64,000 nt of DNA from Liolophura sinensis (GCF_032854445.1 NC_088302.1:48948046-49012045); one strand, 5' to 3'; numbered from the stretch's first letter, positions 22,898-35,205 are shown. Notes: generated by a model from the sequence alone, not told the origin. Translations and numbers: made by a program.

Positions 22898-23041
22898 CGA
22901 GTTGATGTTTTCATAGTGAAGAACTAGACGCTCAAATACACATACCGTATAAGGACATATCTACCTGAGATTTCTCCATTCTCTATACTACTATTCCTTG
23001 TAAACATTTAATAGATAGAATTTCATCACCCATTTGTTTCG

Positions 23042-23281
23042 GTGTTTAATAAAACGGTTCGCTGTTATGTTAACGTCAAAGACAAGGAAGCCTTCTTCAC
23101 TTCCACTACCTACAAGGGTTACCATTCATGGAATGTTTCGAGATTTATCGAGCTGCTTAACTTTCCTAGTAGTAACATCTATTATAATTCCGGAAACCAA
23201 TATACTAACAGGTATTCCGATGAGTACGACTTGCGTACCCCATTTCGGTTGACCTGTGTACCTGTTTTCGTGGCTCGGTAA
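23042..23281 (+). CDS. Unrecognised ORF, possible terminal exon
   Basis: A 79-codon frame with even, protein-like composition (CYVNVKDKEAFF, GYHSWNVSRFIELL, DEYDLRTPFRL). It has no ATG at its start (GTG/TTT), so it would need an upstream splice acceptor, which I could not place convincingly. It ends with TAA just before the foldback element begins. It has no counterpart in copy 2, where this region is absent. Confidence 0.25.
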   Translation: MFNKTVRCYVNVKDKEAFFTSTTYKGYHSWNVSRFIELLNFPSSNIYYNSGNQYTNRYSDEYDLRTPFRLTCVPVFVAR

Positions 23282-23284
23282 AGA

Positions 23285-26110
23285 TGGCGCAATATTCCAA
23301 CACAACATTCAACACCATATTCGCCACAATGCGGCTCGCGCAGCTGCGAATATAGGGAATTGAATGTTGTGTTACAATATTGTGTCAGCTTTACTTTGTA
23401 AAACAACATTCAGATGATTATTCATAATAAGGAATATTGTACATGAATGTTACATGTATAGTTAGGTATTTAAAAGTTCATCCAAAAAGACAAAAATTTC
23501 ATTATTACTGAAGACATAACATATATTTTCACATATCGAACGATTTTAGTATCCAAAATACCTTCTTGAAATGGTCATTTTTTAAACTATAACCGGCCCT
23601 AGAGGTGCATTTCTACGGTCAGTTAACATACAGCTCAAGCCCTAAAGGTCCTTTAGTAAATATTCATCAAGTCAGTAACTTGCTACAGTGTCAAAGGGCA
23701 TTTCGTTTGCATCATAACTGAAACTGTGCATGTATGTAAAGGTGCAAAGTTGTGGCCAATAAACAAACAGTCACAACAGATGTAACACAAGTCGTAAACG
23801 TCCAGTAATGGGCAATAAAGGGCAGTATGTTGTATCTTTATATCCAGTGCCATCTTAAACCGTGCCCAACATGCTATGGTGTCAAAAATGCTTTCTCAAA
23901 AATGCCATTTACTTCGTTCAAAACAAGCTTTATAGGGCCACGTATATGGTCAGTAAACATACACTGTAAGTCGCAGACGGTCATGAATGGCGATTAAACG
24001 ACTGTATGTTGTTCATTTTTCTTTTTTATTGCCATCTTAGATCGTCTACTACTTGCTACTTTGTCAAAAATGCTTTTTCAAGAATTCAATTTAATATGAA
24101 GGTGATGGATATTAAGATTAAACTCCTTAGTCATCCGAATCGCCTTTAAAAGGGCGTCTGAAAATTGCACTGTATGCTTTGTGATCTTATAGGTGATCCT
24201 TATAAGCCTCTTTCAAACTAAGAAAATGGCATTCTTAAGAAGGCATTTTTGAACAAAACTGAACAAAATACTGTCGTTTAATTTCCTTTGCAGGGCGTCT
24301 GCGACTTGCACTGCATGTTTTCTGACCTTATAAGTGGTCCAATGAAGTCTGTTTTAAACTAAGCAAATTTCATTTTTGAGAAGGCATTCTTGACACCGTA
24401 GCAAGTAGCAGATGGTCTAAGCTGGCATTAAATATTATGAATGAACAATATGGTGTCGTTTAATCGCCTTTCCATGTCGCCTGCGACTTGCTCTATATGT
24501 TCCCTGATCCTATAAGTGACCCTATGAAGCCTGTTTTAAACTAAGCAAATGACATTTATGTGAAGGCATATTTGACAAAGTAGTCATTAGCAGACGGTCA
24601 AAGATGGCATTAAATATTAAGAATGAACAACATGCTGTCGTTTAATCGCCTTTCCAGGGCGTCTGCGACTTGCTCTATATGTTCCCTGATCCTAGAAGTG
24701 GCCCAATGAAGCCTGTTTTAAACTAAGCAAATTTCATTTTTGAGAAGGCATTTTTGACATCATAGCAAGTAGCAGACGGTTTAAGATGGCATTAAATACA
24801 AGGAACGAACACCATGCTGTCGTTTAATTGCCTTTTCAGGGCGTCTTCGACATGCACTGTATGTTTTTGACTATAAAAATCAAGGTTTTAGTCATGTATC
24901 TTTCTCGTAAAAAAAATTTTTAAAGGACATTTTTGACACCTAGGCATGTTGGTCTAAGATGACATTGAATATTAAGAATGAACAGCATACTATCGTTTAA
25001 TCCCCATTTTAGGGCGTCTCCGCCTTATACTGTATGCTTTCTAACCTTAAAATTATACTATATGGTTAGTTGTAAATTAAGCCATTTGCACTTTGAAGAA
25101 GATAGCTTTGACACCATTGGAGATGGTTTGAGATTGCGTTGAATATTACAAATGAACAACTTACTGCTGTTTTATCGCCTTTCCAGGGCGTCTGCCACTT
25201 GCACTCTATGTTCTCTGCCTATAAAATTATACCTTTCACTTAGGTATCTTTCTCGTAAAATGAATTCTAGAGGGCATTTTTGATACCTACGCATGTTGGC
25301 GGCAGTCTAAGATGGCATTAAATATAAAGAGTAAACAAGATGCTATCCTTTATTACCTATTATTGAACGTCTGCGACTTGCGTTGCATCTGTTGTGACTC
25401 CTGGTTTCCTGACCACAACTAGGCACCTTTACAAACATGTACAGTTTGAGTTAAGTCGCAAACGAAATGCCCTTTGACACTGTCGCTTTGACAAGTTGCT
25501 GATTTGATCCATATTTTACTTCAGAGCCTATAGGATTTAGACTGTATTTTAACTGGCCATAGAAATGTACCCCTAGGTCCGGTTATAGGTAAAGGAACAC
25601 CCATTTCAAATATTGCAACACAACATTCAGTTCCAGATATTCGCAGCTGCACGAGCTGCATTGTGGCGAACATGGTGTTGAATGTTGTGTTGGAGTCTTG
25701 TGCCAGCTTTATCGAGCTGTTGAATATTACGAATGAACAAAATACTGTTGTTTAATTACCCTTCTGAATGAATTTTTAGAAGATGTTTTTTTACACCTAG
25801 TCATGTTGGCGACGGGCTAAGATGGCAATGGATATAAAGATTAAGCAAGATACTGTCCTTTATTGCCCATTACTGGACGTCTGCGATTTGCGTTGCATTT
25901 CTTGTGACTCCTTTTTTCCTGACCACAATTATGCACAACTATTATCCATGGAACTTTCATGTACATTTTGTACCTAAAACCATCTGAGTGGTGTGTTACA
26001 AAGTAAAGCTGACAAATCATTGCAACACAATTCAGCTCCATATTCGCAGCTGGACGAGCTGCATTCTGGCGCACATGGTGTTGAGTGTTGTGTTGGAATC
26101 TTGTGACAAC
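23285..26110. mobile_element. Foldback-type repeat element with 180-bp internal array
   Basis: The outer blocks at about 23,285-23,400, 25,600-25,710 and 26,000-26,110 share an imperfect palindrome built on AACACAACATTCA and TTGAATGTTGTGTT around CAGCTGC. Inside, about 23,575-23,870 is the reverse complement of about 25,320-25,595. Between the arms lie 6-7 degenerate tandem units of about 180 bases (with GTTTAATCGCCTTTCCAGGGCGTCTGCGACTTG). No transposase is seen. It looks like a non-autonomous foldback or long-inverted-repeat DNA element. Confidence 0.6.
24100..25380 (+). repeat. Tandem array, period about 180 bp
   Basis: Units begin near 24,100, 24,290, 24,455, 24,640, 24,820, 24,990 and 25,170. 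Each carries a GGGCGTCTGC-type block, then a block near TTAAACTAAGCAAAT and a GGCATTTTTGACA block, with moderate divergence. Confidence 0.75.
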
Positions 26111-27179
26111 TTTACCAAGCTCAGTACAAAAGAGACTCGCGTTTTGCGGCTAAAAATATTTCCCATGCCAGAAATGACCTCTTGAAGACAAGACACACAT
26201 GTAGTGTGGGTATAATTATACGATGAAATTGACAATGCGTAGTGATTACTTCATGTGCACTTCGCCATGGTGATATACAAATTCTAGCTTCATCTCATCA
26301 CTGGATATTTTACCAAAAGTCGTTTTGTTAATGTGACCTTTACTGTATTATGTACACCCTGCTAGATTGTCGATGAGGTCTGAACGTGTTATGGCAGGCC
26401 AAATAATGCTCGTGGATAGAAACGAGTGTAAAGCAGATTATCTTTTCTTTTGCTCTATGAACATTGTTTCGTTATTTCTGTACTTTTTGAGCCGTAGTTC
26501 TGTTGTATACCTGAAACAACGTACATTTTTATATTCTACATTTGCACTCCTTAAGTCCTATGATCTTTACGTCGTGACAACGAGTTTCCTCCATTTGTTA
26601 ACATGATTCCTGTTCGAATGGTGAAACATGATGGTGAAACCTGGTGAAAAATGCTTTCGTCAGTCGTTATAACATCAAGAATGATGTCCGAAATGAATTG
26701 GTGTGAAGTGTGCAATAATAAATATCTAAGCTAACACATGGGATCGTGTATCTCATTTCTCAGTAGGCGTAAATGACTAAGATGTTGGAACTCCGGTTTC
26801 CTTTTGCTTTAAACTTTGTGACAGGCTACCAGTCAAATAAATATCGGATGTCTGTATACATGCTGCTTTCCATGTGTACCCTAGAAAAGCTATAGTTTCG
26901 GACAAGATTTACATCAACATATTGTATTTAAGCTATGAAGAGAACCACCCACTTTTCCTTATCTATCCATCACCTTGGCCTGCCCGTTTTCTATCTTGGG
27001 ATGCTGTTAACAGAATCTTGCCGTCCCACTATGTCTTTATAGTTCATTTTCCCTCTGTAGATAAACTATAGGCTTTTATCACGGCTGCACTGATGTGTTA
27101 TCTAACAGCCACAACTGCCTGGTTACCGAAACACCGACTCACTGAAGTTCAAGTTAACAAGAGCTTTTAAAACAATATA
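26111..27179. other. Single-copy stretch without recognised gene
   Basis: Present only in segmental copy 1. Several open frames of 60-80 codons exist but none shows known motifs or convincing splice sites. Confidence 0.4.
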
Positions 27180-27389
27180 TCTGCGATCGCTGTGAGTTCA
27201 AGTCCAGCTCATGCTGACTTCCTCTCCGACCGTAACTGGAAAGATCTGTCAGCAAGCTGCTGATGGTCGTGGGATTACCCCGGGCTCTGCCCAGTTTCCT
27301 CCCAAAATTATGCTGGCCGCCGTCGTATAAGTGAAATATTCTTGTGTACGGCGTAAAACACCAATCAAATAAATAAATAAATAAATAAA
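27180..27389 (+). mobile_element. SINE, head-truncated
   Basis: From GATCGCTGTGAGTTCAAGTCC (B-box-like) through CGTCGTATAAGTGAAATATTC to a run of AAAT units. It is the same insertion as 38,819-39,046 in copy 2, since both are followed by the same ATATATCGCAT flank. Confidence 0.85.
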
Positions 27390-27448
27390 GCAATATATCG
27401 CATAAAGAAGAACTGAAAACGAGAACTGAAGTCTGAAGTGTTTTTGTC

Positions 27449-27650
27449 TTGTGCACGCAGGCTGTGATTTGGGTGCTGCGTCATGTTTGGTGTACGTTTG
27501 TTGTCATTGGCGAATGGGGTCGTCATGTCTGGTGTACGTATTCTGCGATTGGTTGTGCGTCAAGCCTCTTGTATGTATGCAGTGACTGTGAGGTGCGCCA
27601 TGTCAGGCGTACGCACGCTGTGGTGTGGGTGATCTGTTACGTCTAGTGTA
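27449..27650 (+). repeat. 37-bp minisatellite, short allele-like copy
   Basis: A few degenerate units with GCGTCA and TACGTATTCTGCGATTG; the expanded counterpart is at 39,256-39,745. Confidence 0.7.
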
Positions 27651-27953
27651 CATAACCTGTGAATCTCAGTCTGAATGACAATAGGTCTGTGGGCTTAAGG
27701 ATGTAAAGATCCAAATCCGAAGCTCACCTTCATCCTCCGGCAATAAAGATGTTATAACACAAGCCAGCTGAACAAATGAATCTTCAGTTTAGCGGATTTA
27801 TTTTTCTACTTGTACAAAAACAGAAGTCACCATTTCTTTAACATTTTTGCTATTTTATTTGAGTCTAACATAAGACATAATTTTAAAATCGGGCTGTTTT
27901 AGCCACAAAATACCACACTGCATAAGTTAAGACAAGCCATGAAACTCTTAACG

Positions 27954-28053
27954 TCATGAGGAGGGCGTGGCAAGACCATTATGCACACCACTGGGCAGCC
28001 TTCGCGTCACGTGACGATAAGCCAAATATGCGTAGTAGTCACTTTCATTCAAT
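27954..28053 (-). pseudogene. Stranded terminal exon of the EGF/GH-A-like gene
   Basis: 100 bases after a tttttttgcag acceptor, open to TGA at 27,954. In the phase required by exon 13 it reads ...YYAYLAYRHVTRRLPSGV..., matching exon 14 of the left EGF/GH-A-like gene (40,095-40,200) in frame and splice site. It lies about 12 kb beyond that gene's own last exon on the same strand, placed there by the tandem duplication. A poly(A) signal (AATAAA on the minus strand) sits at 27,859-27,854. It may be inert, or usable as a distal alternative last exon. Confidence 0.7.
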
Positions 28054-28138
28054 CTGCAAAAAAAAAACAAAAATGTAAATAAATTTATGATTGTACATTA
28101 TTAAACAAAAAAAAAACAGTTGTATGAGAAAATTATTA

Positions 28139-28245
28139 TTCTCTGCTCTGTTTGGTTTCCAGCCACTTTGATACAAACCATCTTCATATGAGTGAAAAAT
28201 TCGTGATTGCGGTGTAAAACACTAATGAGATAAATAAATAATTAA
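28139..28245 (+). mobile_element. SINE 3' fragment at the duplication junction
   Basis: Begins CTCTGTTTGGTTTCCAGCC and ends with the GAGATAAATAAATAA tail. It matches the SINE at 11,781-12,057 and marks the join between copy 1 and copy 2. Confidence 0.7.
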
Positions 28246-28929
28246 CTAAAAGCACTAAACATACTCGATGACCCAAAACGATTCATTTGGCTTCCGGTTA
28301 TTGTTATCATATAATAGAAAGCATAAAATGTACTGAGGTTGTGGCCAAGTTTGAATCAATAAATATTAAAACCAACCTTGGCACGCATGTTTCTAAAACT
28401 AAAGTAGTTTATGTAAAAAGTAAATGTGAAACAACAATTCTAGTAATCCAGGCTAATGTAATATACACGCATATACACAAAAAGTTGCATTGTGACTGAT
28501 GTGTCACGCAAAAGCATTATAGCCATTCTGTAGTTTTTAAATGGCTTACATACCGTGCACAAATATTTTGGGACATGACATACAAAAACTAATGCAGACG
28601 TTGCCTATTACGACTATAAAACAGACATTGATGACGGATTAACACAATTAAAGCATTAAATTAACAGGCCTAGTTTACATTGTTTTCAACGATAGTAATC
28701 GTTAATAATAAAAGATCTGACGTAAAAGTCACGATACAAGGGAAGGTTTCTCATAAGGCAGTCGATAATTCACACACCATAAAACGTATCCATCTCAAGA
28801 TTATTGGTAGAGAATCAACCATAAAATGCCTAAGTAAAATGTTATGTCATAAGTAAATAGATATCTAGTTTAGCCAAATACGGCATGTCAGGAACGAAAA
28901 AGTGATATATAGGCCTACACAGAAGGCCA

Positions 28930-31403
28930 TTATCCGAATGTCCGGCCTGTTGAAAACACCAAATCGGGATCTTCTGCCACTTGTTGGTCAAATTTTGATT
29001 TTTGCGGAACACATTGAGGCTCTCCACCATATCCATAACGGTTAATGTCCACTGTAGGCGCTGAGTTGTCAGAGGCATATTTCAGCTCCGTGTAGATGGC
29101 GTTCTTAGAGCCTGATGACGGGTCCTCCGTGAAGTAGTTGTATGGAAGCAGGAAGAACTGTAGTTGTCCTCCCGGCGTCGGTGTAATTGGCAGATCCTCG
29201 GTATGAGGGATGTGATGAATGCCCATTGTGAGCCAAGCCACAAGATCCTGCAACAAATACAAAATGTAACCTGTCAGACTCAATCACATATTCATTGTCG
29301 TTACTATGGAAAACTGCCAACAACTAGTACGGCTACACAAAGCCAATTACAGTGGATGTTTCCTCGACGCTTTGTTCGTGTCTGCTTCTCTTCGATAGTT
29401 CATCAACCATGCATTCGGTCAGTGTATCTTTTTCCTTGAGAGTTATCTCCCCTCATCACACAGTGCGTGACCTACTATGTTGTTAGGCTTCATACCATAT
29501 TGAACAGATTTAAGCTGGACAAAAAACGCCGAACATTTTAAGAAACCGTTCCAATTGTCTTATCGCTTATTCTCAAGACATAGGAAGAAATTAACAACAA
29601 AGCAACAAATAATACGTATCTATGAAGAGCGTGTTAAAATGAAGAATATAATCGACGAATATCAACTTATCTTACTCATCTAACATAAATTGAATTGAAG
29701 AGCTTTCATTTTATTCATTCATGGGTGTTGAACGCCATGGTCAAGATTTGTCTTGTCTGCGAGAAAATGGTATATGGGTGAAGAAAACCGGAGTGCCCAG
29801 ATAAAACTCTTGACCCCCAAGATTATCATGTCAAACCGCAATCATAGCAAGTGGAGCTGATTCAAACCTATAAAACTTAGCGGTCAATGCCCTGGTAATT
29901 TCCGCGAAAAATAAAGTCAAAGATATAGTCGTAGTTTGCAACAGTCAGAACAGTTCTAAGAATGAGCACATTGTCCATCATGCTTCCAGAGAACCATCCA
30001 GCGTGTTTGCCGTAGGAGTGATGTCTCCTCAATGGGACTCCCGTGGCTTGTTCGAACAAACATAGGGAGTTCTCATACACGACTGGTTCAGAAGATGCCT
30101 CCAATACGTGGCGGGAAGGCAGAAAAGTCGAGTGATCCGGACAATCCGCGCCTGGGATTAGAGCTTTTGACAAGGAGCCGATCAGAGCAACGCTGTCCAC
30201 AAAGTCGGCAAATCTGTGTGACGGGCTATTAGCCGAGTAGAACACGACTATTTCCTGCAGACTAATTTCGCATGCAATTCTTTCTCCACGATATCTGACA
30301 TCAAACAACATCGGACCTGTATTTGTAGACATACGATATTCAAACGCCCAACCCATATACTCCACGTGCTGCCCTTTGATTGTGTAACGCTTTCCGTCAG
30401 GCTCAACCTGAATTGGACTCCGCAAAGGTTTACTGGGAAAGGGTTCTCCGCGCTGATTTGAAGTCGAAAATGTACTTTCATCTACTTGGGGAAATTTCAT
30501 AACAATTTTTTCCACTTTATTGTTCTCATAAGCACTGACAAGGTCGTCCATGCTGTTGAACAACTGTTGATTGTACCATACTTTTGTTATTTTGAATTTT
30601 GACGGGTCCGCACCGTCTAGATTGACCAAAACCTTAAAGTCCAACGGATGCAAAGCATAGTACTTTACATCATGATTAATCCAAAACCACATGTTGCGTG
30701 TCAATTTGCCGTAGTTCGAGGCGGAGACAGGAGTTATGTAAAACGTCAAGCATTTGATGCCGCAATCAGAGAAACTGGCGTCAAAACTCTCCAATAAAAT
30801 TCTTCTACCTTTTTGCTCAATTTCTCCTACAAATACATACTTAACAATCCCTTCGAATTCTTTTAACGTAATTGGTCTGTATGTGAAAGGCACTGAATCT
30901 TTGCCATTCCTGTAGATGATTGTATGAAAAGTTGGATTGGGCAGAGGACCCACTTCGCATTCCTCGATCCTGGGCACATCCAAATCTCCCCGAAATATCA
31001 CTACTTTGGCACGGCGTTCCGGAGCATCAGCCTGGTTATCCAGGTGATTCAACACGGCCGTTTTGTTCGCGACGTTTAATTCGACAAAATAAATGTAGCT
31101 GGTGTTCAGTGACGCATCTAAAGATTGCACCACGTTCAAATCGGATTGTTGATAGAGGTAGTCAACAACAGCACGCAGTTCTGCTGTTGTTAGGTCTGAA
31201 AACACGCTCGGACTGTCCTGCTCTCTGATGTCTATGTTTTCATCACCAGAAGCACATGGAGGAGCGAATTTCTCCTCCAGCTCCTTGTTTTTAAGGACCA
31301 GAACTACAGCTAGAGCCACTGCTAAGCCGACAACCAAAAGTCCACAAACGATACCACACTCCTTCCAGCGACCGTACCGGCGTTGTGGATATTCACTCAC
31401 CAT
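28930..31403 (-). pseudogene. Copper amine oxidase, second copy, copper-site segment deleted
   Basis: Exon 1 part is 31403-29907, exon 2 is 29247-28930. The N-terminus, membrane anchor, base Asp and the Tyr of VANYDY are kept, but at about 29,906/29,907 the exon jumps into sequence that in copy 1 is intron (near 13,807). About 0.9 kb is missing, including the HHH copper-ligand region, the end of exon 1 and its splice donor. Exon 2 is still open and conserved (HIPHTEDLPITP). The frame runs on for only a few foreign codons to a stop at 29,877. A functional oxidase is not expected; a truncated membrane protein of about 508 residues is conceivable. About 11 residue differences from copy 1 are seen over the shared part. 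Confidence 0.85.
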
Positions 31404-31744
31404 TGTCAACGGTCTGTGTAATCAGATAAGAAACAAGAAGAATTAACAGTTAGTATTTAAGACATTTTCTCAAGAATTGTTGTGCCTAATCATTTAAGGC
31501 CTAAACTGAACACGGAAGACGTTCTGGTCATTATATGGACATTTTTGCCATTCCCAATAGAGGGAACTAACACGCCAGCACGGCGCAATGACGCACGAGC
31601 CTCTCACCCCCAAAACGGGAAAGATAATCCCTTGAGAAAATAGGTCATCATTCACTTCAACATTGAAACGTGTTAACCATTCATTCGCTCTTCGTGTCGC
31701 TCTTTAATTTTTCTAGCATCTCATCAGACTTACTTTGGGTAGGT

Positions 31745-34600
31745 GACAATGTGCGTGACATTTACAATACATGAGCAGATATTTATGGGGAGAAGACTAA
31801 AAATTTACAATGATGCATACTTTACATACGTCCAGCCCAAGCTCAATCCCATTTTTGCCAGATATGAATTTGACAGACATGTACAATGCGATGACTCAAT
31901 TGAGCAATTTGTCTCGACTAAAACTACTGGCACAGGATTGTGCATTCAGTGAAAAAGATGACAGGATCAGAGATTGTGTTCTGCATCGGTTCACAAGTTA
32001 AGAGACAAAAATCATTAATGAGGGAAAGAAATTTACACATTCCGACGCTATTCAAATCAACCAAAACTTTAAATATGCTCAAGAGCAGCTTAAGTCCATG
32101 AAGCAGCCTGCTAAAACCGAGCGATCCTCTGCAGTTCATATTCATGCTGCAGACCGTAGGAGTAACAACAGCTGCCGTTATGGTCGTTCTACAAACAGAC
32201 GTGGACGAAGAAATTTCAAACAGGGATAGGACAGGCCAAACAAACAAACGAATACCAATTCAAAGCAGAAGACGGTATGTTCTGAATGTGAATACTTTCA
32301 CACAGCCAGAGACAACTATCCAGCCAAAGGCCGCCAGTGTGATGTGTGCAAAAATGGAACCACTTCTCATCTGTGCGCATTAAATCAATATTCCGCATAA
32401 TGAGGATAGCCATGTCATAAACCATTGATACTATTGATGATCAAGCATTTCCTGAATTGATGGGTGTAACACCCCTCTTAAATTCACAAATTCACAAGTT
32501 AACAATTTGCTATATCAGACACATTGAAGCCCTCATCTTATAATGGTAATGTCCTTAAAACAAAGGGTCACAACTACTTAGGGAGTAAACAGGACATGTT
32601 CCTTTATCCTGGACACCCAGTCTTCAATTTTGGGCATGAAACCATGCATTGATGAACTCATGATTTGGTTATATTAAACTGGTGTTTTCAGCGGATGAGT
32701 CAAATTTGCCAGTAAAATCAGTGACAAATGATCACAAGCCCTTATACAAAAGGATGATGAATACACTGATGCATTCACAGGCATATGCAATGTACCAGTT
32801 GAATGTAACATACAATTAGATCCCAGTGAAGCACCTGTATTTCACCCATCTCGAATAACTACGTGACGAATTTATTTGAATGGAAACTCAGAGGAAATCA
32901 CAAAGGTAGAACAGCCATCTGAACGGCTAAATTATTTCGTTCTTGTCAAAACGCCAGACAGTGGCAAACTTCGTGTGTGCTTAGTGTTACGACCCAAACT
33001 GTCTGTATTATAAAGAGATGGCTTGTTCGAAATACACGACAGTTTAACCGCACAAAAATGTAACCAAAACCAGCAGATTTTATTTCTCAACAATTTATTA
33101 GGTTTACAGATATCAAGACTTATGCAAACACTAAAGTACTTAATTTTAACAAGATAGGATAGCAATATCTGTACAAATACTAAAGTACTTACATGCACGA
33201 CGGTGTCAAGTCCAAACGGACGCATATATTCTACAATATATACCACACAGGCATAAATGCACAGAGGCAATATTAATAATAGGGAAAATCCACAGTATAA
33301 CTGAGTGTATGACAAAATATACACAAAATTCCACAAACAGGGTCCGTGTACTAATAAGCACTGTGTATACAAGAGCGCAAATTAAATATACAAGTTCAGA
33401 CTGAAACAAGCGCTCAGTAGAGATATGATATAACAAAGCCAGAGGCTATAAAGACACCAAAATTCAGCACAAAAGGCCTACTAAAGTAACACACAGCGAA
33501 AGCATCCAAAACTCTCAAAAATTCTCCTTTCTCTTCCTCTGACCTGCTTTCATAGGTCTTATATAGACTGGTGGAATTTTCTAGAATAAGAAAATTCTTG
33601 ATCACTTGTTGTAAATTAACAGGCCCCGAACTGAGTTTATTCTGGAACATTCTAAGGCTTAGGCAGACAGCAGGCCCTGAACTCAGCATATGTAAACAGG
33701 GGCAAGCTAAATTTAGAAGCTAACGGCAGTTGTTCACATAACATTAGATCCACAAGACCTGAGCAATCAAGAAACCACATTATCCGAAGTGTTCACTTCC
33801 ACGGTTATCAGGTTCAATACACCTTTTGAAAACGTTCATTACACCTTTTGGTGGGTATCGCTTTCGCCCAGTTCCGTTTGCCGTTAAATCCTTACCTTTG
33901 GTCGCATAAAACCACACCGGGGAAAATTGATACAATTGAGAACATGGAGCAGCTCAAAAACCAAGCTGAACTCGAAACCGTTCATGAAATGGCAAATTAC
34001 CAGTCGAAATTTGCTGTAAATCTTGCCGAGATACGTCACTTACCTAAGGATACCTAATTAACAAAATCTGGGAGTGCCAATAGAAACCAGTGTACTGTCT
34101 ATCCCAGACGTCCAAATTATCATTACAACTAATCTAAAAACGAGCTGGTAGCTTTTCCAGCATAACTATAGTTAATCTAAAGACCGGTGAAATTCATTGT
34201 GGGGTCTTGCGATCAGGTTAAACACCTCACTCAAAGATTGACTGCTCGATGAACTGCTTCAACAAGAAAATTACCAGATGACTCAGTCTGGCACATCTGA
34301 TAATCTCTCAGCCCCTTAACTACAGAACTCTGGCCCACATATGTCAAATTCACACATCAGACCTCTTCAGTGACAGCAGACAAGTACTCCACTCCAGAGT
34401 TAAAAACAAGGTTCAAACATCATTCGCTGTTGTTCAGAATTCACGGGTTGCAGTCAAATACCGGGGTCAGCTGGGGGGGGGGATTCACGGAAAAAAGGAA
34501 CAAGGTGACAAGAAATAAACAGCTAATTCAATGTATATCTCTTGTCCAGGAAAAGATAAAAACAAAAAGGACAAAATATACACAATTTATTAACATAAAA
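31745..34600 (+). mobile_element. Ty3/gypsy retrotransposon fossil, copy 2
   Basis: The duplicated counterpart of 16,550-18,600, with the same recognisable parts (Gag piece, CCHC knuckle, start of reverse transcriptase, short later pol piece). It is broken, with many breaks, and is additionally split by a solo LTR at 32,985-33,743. Confidence 0.75.
32985..33743. mobile_element. Solo LTR inserted in the Ty3/gypsy fossil
   Basis: 759 bases starting TGTTACGACCC and ending ACATAACA (terminal TGTTA/TAACA), flanked on both sides by TTAG, a 4-base target duplication. The matching place in segmental copy 1 is uninterrupted, so this LTR inserted after the duplication. Its start is like that of many Ty3/gypsy LTRs. 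No internal region remains. Confidence 0.8.
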
Positions 34601-34784
34601 CATGGGATAGTATTTAAGATGACTGTGCATGCGTACCCCTATATATGTCTGTAGCAAACTAGGGTATCTGTTCATCCAAGGACTAGTTCGTAAATGCTTA
34701 GTCTGTTCACTTGGATCGGCATAAATGCTAATTTATAGCCCTACATGTTTAACATAAATTAAAACATAAGCCTGCTTTTAAAGT

Positions 34785-35205
34785 ATTGTTCCAATCGACG
34801 TATGTGTAAGTGGGTCGTAAGCGGCTATTCTCGGTTTCCACATGCGTTGTGAGAATACAAAAAGCTTCCCTGACTACGACTCCCCAGAATAGCACTTCCA
34901 TGAGAAATGTGATCGGGCCGTGTCGCGTTTATTTACATTACAACAGTATGATACCTGCCGTTTGAACTGACACAAGTCACACTAGTAAATCCGTGAACAG
35001 ATTGTCCGAGCAGGAGGTAGAGCGGAGGAGAATTTCTATACTGGTTCTCCAGCCACAAGTACCCACATCGTCAGTCGCATTACATTGACGCTTTGTCGAA
35101 CAGTACTTGCATGTACCCTTACACTTAGAGTCAACCAACCGATGCCGAATTTAAAGCGACGTTTTGTCAGAATAATAATTTAGGAGCTTTGCCTTGAAAG
35201 GTGTT
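34785..35205. other. Insert specific to segmental copy 2, unassigned
   Basis: About 0.4 kb that interrupts the otherwise matched sequence (compare 18,840-18,860). It contains no open frame or repeat seen elsewhere in the window, and termini and target duplication are not clear. Confidence 0.5.

Larger units (their letters stand above)
11930..28138. repeat. Segmental tandem duplication, copy 1
   Basis: The same order of landmarks is seen in copy 2: SINE tail, amine oxidase exon 2, intron, exon 1, Ty3/gypsy fossil, 66-bp minisatellite, SINE, 37-bp minisatellite and a terminal exon of the EGF/GH-A-like gene. Copy 1 is longer because it keeps 22.1-27.2 kb, which includes a foldback-type element. 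Over the shared oxidase coding part the two copies differ at only about 11 of roughly 500 residues, so the duplication is fairly recent. Boundaries are approximate, to within tens of bases. Confidence 0.85.
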
